NCBI GenBank assembly: GCA_013695265.1 | Contig: JACDAU010000373.1 | Coordinates: 1 to 10,792, forward strand | Length of the DNA stretch: 10,792 nucleotides | DNA from: Chloroflexia bacterium | Lineage (GTDB): Bacteria > Chloroflexota > Chloroflexia > Thermobaculales > Thermobaculaceae | Reading direction: 5' to 3' | Shown: positions 7,077-10,792 of the stretch, piece by piece | Numbering within the stretch: position 1 is the stretch's first letter | Layout of the letters: each line of letters opens with the position of its first letter | Notes under the pieces: generated by a model | Database searches by the model: none | What the model was told of the DNA's origin: nothing | Seen by the model: the letters and a program-made list of their open reading frames with translations, nothing else | Program-made: the position numbers and the translations under genes

Positions 7077-7084
7077 CACGTTGC
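7073..7084. repeat. Inverted repeat between the two divergent promoters
   Basis: GCAAC-ac-GTTGC lies where the -35 boxes of the yebC and guaA promoters abut. A protein bound here would cover both -35 elements. It may equally be a by-product of two TTGC-type -35 boxes placed back to back. A further GCAAC copy lies 19 bp to the left (7054-7058). Confidence 0.4.
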
Positions 7085-7109
7085 TTGCACGCCGACCACT
7101 CCGTATAAT
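7081..7109 (+). promoter_or_regulatory. Sigma-70-type promoter of guaA-purD; transcript appears leaderless
   Basis: TTGCTT (7081-7086) and a perfect TATAAT (7104-7109) are separated by 17 nt. A start about 7 nt downstream (A at 7116) lies only 3 nt before the guaA ATG at 7119, leaving no room for a Shine-Dalgarno. Its -35 is 4 bp from the -35 of the divergent yebC promoter. Confidence 0.78.
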
Positions 7110-7118
7110 CGGCGTACT

Positions 7119-8759
7119 ATGAGTACTGATCGCGCGATACAGCCGCTGGACGAGTCGGACACTGACGATCTGAACCTCACAACTCAAGTCGCCCAGGTTA
7201 CTGAGGTCGTGCAGTCCCCAGCACCGGTACAGGAATCAGTCATCGTACTTGACTTTGGCTCGCAGTATACACAGTTGATAACCCGTCGTGTGCGCGAGTT
7301 GAACGTTTACTCGCAGCTCGTGCCGAACGACGCCTCGTGGGAGAGCGTCTTCGCGCTCCAGCCGCGCGCCATTATCTTGTCTGGCGGTCCGTCGAGCGTC
7401 TATGATTCCGACGCGCCGAGGCTACCGCATTGGGTAGTGGAGAGCGGTCTGCCGGTGCTCGCGATCTGCTACGGCCTGCAATTGCTGGCGCACCACCTTG
7501 GGGGCAAAGTGGAGCCTTCGAGGGTGCGCGAGTACGGCCCCGCGACGGTTGGGGTAGTTGGAGATGACGTGCTCTTCGACGGGTTGCCGCGGCAACTGCC
7601 AGTTTGGATGAGCCACGGCGACTCCGTGACTGCGCTGCCGGAGGGCTTCGAGCTCCTCGCAAGTAGTCCGGCAGCCGAGTACAGCGCGGTAAGCTGTGGC
7701 ACGACGTACGGGTTGCAGTTTCACCCCGAGGTGGCACACACCCCGTCCGGGGAGCAGATCCTGTCCAACTTCCTGTTCAAGGTCGCTAAAGTGGAGCCGA
7801 GCTGGACACCCGCCCACTTTGTGGAGGAGGCGACGGAGCAGATACGCCGTCAGGTCGGCCAGAGCCGCGTGCTCTGCGCCCTCTCCGGTGGCGTGGACTC
7901 CGCAGTGGCTGCCACGCTCATTCACCAGGCTATCGGTGACCGACTGACGTGTATCTTCGTCAACAATGGTCTCCTCCGCGAGGGCGAGGCGGAGCAGGTC
8001 GTCGACGTGTTTCGGGACCAGCAGCACCTCGACCTGCGTTACGTGGACGCGAGCGACCGCTTTTTGAACGCGTTGCGAGACGTGACGGACCCAGAGGAGA
8101 AGCGCCGACGCATCGGGGAGACGTTCATCCGGGTCTTCGAGCAGGAAGCGCTCGTGCTCGGGGAGATCCCGTTCCTTGCCCAGGGCACGCTCTACCCGGA
8201 CGTGATCGAGAGCACGACGCCGGAGACCCGTTCAGCCGCGCGGATCAAGACACACCACAACGTCGGCGGGCTGCCGCTCGACATCCGGTTCAAGTTGGTG
8301 GAACCCCTGAAGCTGCTCTTCAAGGACGAGGTGCGCAAGGTAGGCACGGAACTGGGCCTCCCGGATGGTATCGTCCATCGCCAGCCGTTCCCAGGGCCCG
8401 GTCTCGCGGTGCGTATTCTGGGCGAGGTGACCCCCGAGCGGCTGCAGGCGCTGCGGGCGTGTGACGCGATCGTGCGCGGCGAGATCACCGTTGCGGGGCT
8501 CGATCGCCAAGTATGGCAGAGCTTCGCGGTGCTTACCCCAATGCGCACCGTTGGCGTGATGGGTGATGGCCGCACGTACGGGAACGTCGTCGCCATCCGC
8601 GCGGTCACGAGCGACGACGCCATGACTGCCGCGTGGGCCCGCCTGCCATACGATGTACTTGATCGGATCAGCACCCGCATCGTGAACGAGGTACCGGAAG
8701 CCACCCGCGTCGTGTACGACGTGACGAGCAAGCCACCGGGTACCATCGAATGGGAGTAG
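7119..8759 (+). CDS. guaA: GMP synthase (glutamine-hydrolysing)
   Basis: 546 aa. Converts XMP, ATP and glutamine to GMP in the cytoplasm. The N-terminal class I glutamine amidotransferase begins at IVLDFGSQYTQLI (42-54). Its triad is C117 (AICYGLQ), H202 and E204 (FHPEV). The ATP pyrophosphatase domain has the P-loop SGGVDS (256-261). The dimerisation domain carries QPFPGPGLAVRILGE (422-436) and ends with the usual PPGTIEWE. Relative to typical members (about 510-525 aa) there is an acidic, Ser/Thr-rich N-terminal extension of about 40 residues. GTG at 7209 would give a 516-aa protein without most of it, but has no good Shine-Dalgarno. ATG at 7119 is chosen because TATAAT lies just upstream, implying leaderless initiation there. 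The stop overlaps the purD start by 10 nt. Confidence 0.97.
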   Translation: MSTDRAIQPLDESDTDDLNLTTQVAQVTEVVQSPAPVQESVIVLDFGSQYTQLITRRVRELNVYSQLVPNDASWESVFALQPRAIILSGGPSSVYDSDAPRLPHWVVESGLPVLAICYGLQLLAHHLGGKVEPSRVREYGPATVGVVGDDVLFDGLPRQLPVWMSHGDSVTALPEGFELLASSPAAEYSAVSCGTTYGLQFHPEVAHTPSGEQILSNFLFKVAKVEPSWTPAHFVEEATEQIRRQVGQSRVLCALSGGVDSAVAATLIHQAIGDRLTCIFVNNGLLREGEAEQVVDVFRDQQHLDLRYVDASDRFLNALRDVTDPEEKRRRIGETFIRVFEQEALVLGEIPFLAQGTLYPDVIESTTPETRSAARIKTHHNVGGLPLDIRFKLVEPLKLLFKDEVRKVGTELGLPDGIVHRQPFPGPGLAVRILGEVTPERLQALRACDAIVRGEITVAGLDRQVWQSFAVLTPMRTVGVMGDGRTYGNVVAIRAVTSDDAMTAAWARLPYDVLDRISTRIVNEVPEATRVVYDVTSKPPGTIEWE

Positions 8760-10003
8760 AGGCCACCTCGCTCCACGTGCTCGTTGTCGGGTCCGGTGGC
8801 CGAGAGCACGCTATCGTGCACCGACTTAGCCAGAGTCCGCTCGCACCACGCCTCCGTTCCTATCCTGGCAACCCCGGTATCCATCAACTCGCGCCACCCC
8901 TCATTTCGCCGGATGACTCCGCCGAGGCCATCACCGCCGCCGCACAGGAAGAGAGGGTCGATCTTGTCGTCGTCGGGCCCGAGACGTACTTGGCGGCTGG
9001 ACTCGTCGATGCCTGCATGGAGGCCGGCATAGCAGCGTTTGGACCGACTCGCGACGCGGCGCGCATCGAGACCAGCAAGGCGTGGGCGAAGGGTGTGATG
9101 CAGCGCGCTGGTGTACCCACCGCGGCGCATCGTTCGTTCACTGACGCCACCTCGTTGCGGGAACACCTCGTCGGGGGAGCGGGCACGGTCGTCGTCAAGG
9201 CAGACGGTATAGCTGCAGGCAAGGGCGTGCTTGTCTCCGACGACCGAGCAGCATGCCTTTCGTTTGGTGAAGAGTATTTTCGTCAGGGCGACACCGTGCT
9301 TGTAGAGGATCACCTCATCGGACCGGAGGTCAGTCTGTTCGCGCTCGTATGCGATGCGGACGTGGTGCCCTTAGCCTGCGCACGTGACTATAAACGGGCG
9401 TACAACGGCGACGAGGGGCCGAACACGGGTGGTATGGGAGCGATTAGTCCGCCCGACCTGCCTCCGGACTTCCTCTCGACGATGACGGAGGAGATCATCC
9501 GCCCGGTCGCGTCGGAGATGGTCCGGTCCAACTCGCCATTTCGCGGTGTGTTATACGCCGGTCTGATGCTGACCGAGGACGGACCGACGGTACTTGAATT
9601 CAACGCACGCTTCGGCGACCCGGAGACTCAGGTCGTTCTGCCGCGGCTCCAGACAGATCTGCTTCCGCTGCTCATGGACGTGGCGCGGGGCTGTCTATCT
9701 GTCGCGAGCGTCGACCTTTGCGCGAACCACGCCTGCGGGGTGACTATAGCCTCTGCTGGCTATCCCGGCACTCGCGCCGCGCCGCGCGCCAGCACCGTGG
9801 GCCCGGTCCCGCCCGATGCGGTCCTGTATCACGCTGGAACAGCGATGGGGCCAAACGAGCAGATCCTGGCCACGGGCGGACGGGTGTTCACGGCGGTCGG
9901 GCAAGGGCGTACCCCAGCGGAAGCACAGCAGCGAGCCTACGAGTTGGCCAACCAGGTCGAGTTTGAAGGGGCATGGTTTCGCACGGATATCGGCGTCGAG
10001 TGA
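8750..10003 (+). CDS. purD: Phosphoribosylamine-glycine ligase (GAR synthetase)
   Basis: 417 aa, the usual length. Catalyses ATP-dependent joining of phosphoribosylamine and glycine, the second step of purine synthesis. Motifs in order: LVVGSGGREHAI (11-22), SYPGNPGI (37-44), DLVVVGPETYLAAGLVD (71-87), AFGPTRDAARIETSKAWAK (96-114), the ATP-grasp VVVKADGIAAGKGV (147-160), EDHLIGPEVS (186-195), DYKRAYNGDEGPNTGGMGA (213-231), and the metal-binding EFNARFGDPETQ (283-294). A C-terminal domain follows (ACGVTIASAGYPG, GRVFTAVG). The start ATG lies within the last codons of guaA, with a 10-nt overlap and no clear Shine-Dalgarno, so it is probably coupled to guaA. GTG at 8777 is an alternative that would begin at the first beta strand. 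Pairing an early and a late purine gene in one operon is functionally sensible. Confidence 0.97.
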   Translation: MGVEATSLHVLVVGSGGREHAIVHRLSQSPLAPRLRSYPGNPGIHQLAPPLISPDDSAEAITAAAQEERVDLVVVGPETYLAAGLVDACMEAGIAAFGPTRDAARIETSKAWAKGVMQRAGVPTAAHRSFTDATSLREHLVGGAGTVVVKADGIAAGKGVLVSDDRAACLSFGEEYFRQGDTVLVEDHLIGPEVSLFALVCDADVVPLACARDYKRAYNGDEGPNTGGMGAISPPDLPPDFLSTMTEEIIRPVASEMVRSNSPFRGVLYAGLMLTEDGPTVLEFNARFGDPETQVVLPRLQTDLLPLLMDVARGCLSVASVDLCANHACGVTIASAGYPGTRAAPRASTVGPVPPDAVLYHAGTAMGPNEQILATGGRVFTAVGQGRTPAEAQQRAYELANQVEFEGAWFRTDIGVE

Positions 10004-10111
10004 GGCAGTTACTCCAGACCATCGTGCTGGTTGCCAGGTCAGGGCCGTGTTACCCAGTCACAAACTGTTGCAAGGGACACGATGACTGCGGCGCACATTG
10101 AGGTGATCTGA

Positions 10112-10136
10112 CGCCAATGCCGAATACGGGCAGGCG
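10112..10136. repeat. Hairpin just past the tRNA-Cys 3' end
   Basis: CGCC-aat-GCC-(7 nt)-GGC-a-GGCG forms a 7-bp interrupted stem with an asymmetric internal loop. It starts immediately after the encoded CCA in the tRNA transcript. It has no T-run on either strand, so it could be a processing or weak termination signal at most. The rest of 10004-10136, between purD and the convergent tRNA, shows only 4-bp hairpins and no intrinsic terminator. Confidence 0.3.
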
Positions 10137-10210
10137 TGGAGGCGACGAGCGGATTCGAACCGCTGATCAAGGTTTTGCAAACCTCTGCCTTGCCACTTGG
10201 CCACGTCGCC
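10137..10210 (-). tRNA. tRNA-Cys (anticodon GCA)
   Basis: The minus strand folds as a 74-nt tRNA. The acceptor stem is GGCGACG/CGTCGCC (10204-10210 with 10141-10147). The anticodon loop TTGCAAA carries GCA at 10176-10178, with a 5-bp stem containing one G-U pair. The T arm is AGCGG/CCGCT around TTCGAAT, and the variable loop is 4 nt. The discriminator base is U (10140), the identity base expected for tRNA-Cys, and CCA is encoded at 10137-10139. It is convergent with purD. Confidence 0.96.
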
Positions 10211-10220
10211 CTGTGTCGTT

Positions 10221-10250
10221 ATCGTATCGAAGCCCGCGCCACGGTGTCAA
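10221..10250 (-). promoter_or_regulatory. Promoter of the tRNA-Cys gene
   Basis: On the minus strand a perfect TTGACA (10245-10250) is followed after 18 nt by TACGAT (10221-10226). The tRNA 5' end at 10210 is 10 nt beyond the -10, giving a very short 5' leader for RNase P to remove. Confidence 0.75.
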
Positions 10251-10276
10251 TGCGGCCGTGGACACTCCGTTCGCGG

Positions 10277-10306
10277 TTGCCTTGATGTGCTACCAAAGGA
10301 TATAAT
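10277..10306 (+). promoter_or_regulatory. Promoter of the small membrane protein gene
   Basis: TTGCCT (10277-10282) and a perfect TATAAT (10301-10306) are separated by 18 nt. The expected transcript start near 10313 gives a leader of about 38 nt that contains the GAGGGAG Shine-Dalgarno. It is divergent from the tRNA-Cys promoter. Confidence 0.7.
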
Positions 10307-10338
10307 GCTGCACATTCGTGCGTATCGCGCTTATCGTT

Positions 10339-10345
10339 GAGGGAG
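10339..10345 (+). promoter_or_regulatory. Shine-Dalgarno that fixes the GTG start at 10351
   Basis: GAGGGAG lies 5 nt before GTG at 10351. The upstream in-frame GTG at 10318 has no such site and falls only about 5 nt from the predicted transcript start, so 10351 is preferred. Confidence 0.7.
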
Positions 10346-10350
10346 TTTTG

Positions 10351-10665
10351 GTGCCCCGCAAAACCAGCAAGTCATCCAGGCAGCACGGGAGTCAGCGGCG
10401 AGCATCCACCAGAGTCGCTCGTCCAGCGGGCACAACTGCCCCAGGAGAGACGACAGCGGCTGCGCCACCAGCCGCCACCGTCTCACCGCGCACAGCGCAC
10501 GATCGCCCAGTGCGCCGCCCGATCTCCGCTTCCACCGGTACCGCACTTTCATCCGAGCAGGTCAGCCGGGAAATGCGTTATATCCGGCGTGACATTCTGA
10601 AGCTGCTGATTACCACGGGCGTCGTGCTCCTATTCATCATCTCCGCGAACCTCGCCATCAACTAG
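10351..10665 (+). CDS. Small basic protein with one C-terminal membrane helix
   Basis: 104 aa, not a family I can name. The first 70 residues are low-complexity and basic (PRKTSKSSRQHGSQRR, then Ala/Thr/Pro/Arg-rich), likely disordered. Next comes a short charged helix REMRYIRRDILKL (73-85) and one hydrophobic segment ITTGVVLLFIISANLAI (87-103) ending almost at the C-terminus. This predicts a tail-anchored or single-pass protein with its basic N-terminal part in the cytoplasm (positive-inside rule, because of the RR before the helix). Similar short 'RYIRRDL + membrane helix' proteins are, from memory, common in Chloroflexota. It stands alone with its own promoter, so neighbours give no clue to its role. 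The start at GTG 10351 is chosen by the Shine-Dalgarno. Confidence 0.77.
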   Translation: MPRKTSKSSRQHGSQRRASTRVARPAGTTAPGETTAAAPPAATVSPRTAHDRPVRRPISASTGTALSSEQVSREMRYIRRDILKLLITTGVVLLFIISANLAIN

Positions 10666-10792
10666 CAGCGGGCCCATGGCTTCACGTACGCCTTCCGCAG
10701 TCCGCTCGTGCATCTCCTTCCGTTCGGGCTAGACGCCTTGCTTGCGTCGCTACTCCTCGTTATCCCCCGTGTCATCCGGCTCCGTCAGAGAT
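10666..10792. other. Right-edge sequence without a firm gene
   Basis: No full ORF can be supported. On the minus strand, one frame entering from the right edge reads SLTEPDDTGDNEE and stops at TAG 10750-10752. This could be the acidic C-terminus of a convergent gene outside the window, but 13 codons are too few to be sure. On the plus strand a hydrophobic frame after the 10665 stop stays open to the edge without a good start. No terminator is visible. Confidence 0.2.

Noticed and set aside
6468..7118. In-frame extension of guaA upstream into yebC
   Set aside because: It runs antisense through yebC and its promoter; GMP synthases have no such domain, and the guaA promoter lies at 7081-7109.
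8192..9313. Long 373-codon open frame on the minus strand
   Set aside because: It lies antisense across the guaA-purD junction, is rich in Arg/Ser/Pro as expected for a shadow frame, has no family motif, and both plus-strand genes here are certain.
10027..10037. CTGG-ttg-CCAG hairpin after purD as a terminator
   Set aside because: Only 4 bp and no T-run follow; too weak to call.
10117..10305. Plus-strand frame translating to a peptide with RIRTADQGFANLCLATW
   Set aside because: It is the complementary strand of the tRNA-Cys gene read as protein, a well-known false prediction type.
1..10792. CRISPR arrays, insertion sequences, phage or defence genes
   Set aside because: No spaced direct repeats, transposase-like proteins or integrase motifs were seen; recognised genes are housekeeping and the rest match their surroundings.

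Overview
The window looks like a chromosomal core region of a GC-rich bacterium. I infer Chloroflexota (Thermomicrobia/Chloroflexia-like) from the style of the YebC N-terminus, the FemAB and HEAT genes downstream of core genes, and two lineage-flavoured hypothetical proteins; this comes from memory of such proteins, not from a search. There are no insertion sequences, phage genes, CRISPR arrays or signs of recent transfer.

Layout: two transcription units diverge from a compact promoter region at about 7040-7118. Leftward (minus strand) runs one tightly packed gene string: yebC, ruvC, tlyA, a CTG-started NAD kinase gene, then after a 128-nt gap a 50-codon ORF, a 585-codon gene of unknown function, a HEAT-repeat gene and a FemAB-family aminoacyltransferase gene that runs off the left edge. 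Within each half the gaps are 14 nt or less or the genes overlap, so translation coupling is likely. Rightward (plus strand) run guaA and purD, which overlap by 10 nt and serve purine nucleotide synthesis. Past purD lies a convergent tRNA-Cys gene (minus strand) with its own consensus promoter. Back to back with that promoter is a second promoter driving a small basic membrane-anchored protein (plus strand). The last 127 bases cannot be assigned firmly.

Functional reading: yebC-ruvC-tlyA-nadK is a housekeeping set (ribosome/translation factor or regulator, Holliday junction resolution, rRNA methylation, NADP synthesis). The four-gene tail is the least explained part. The 585-aa protein appears to contain repeated winged-helix-like units, and the 50-codon ORF before it lies in the same frame, separated from it by one TAG and one further codon. 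The tail ends with a probable cell-wall-branching enzyme.

The points most worth a second look are: the CTG start and CTGA overlap of the NAD kinase; the in-frame TAG split before the 585-aa protein; the repeated winged-helix-like units; the apparently leaderless guaA transcript with an N-terminal extension; and an inverted repeat made by the two abutting -35 boxes. I saw no clear new defence or mobile system.
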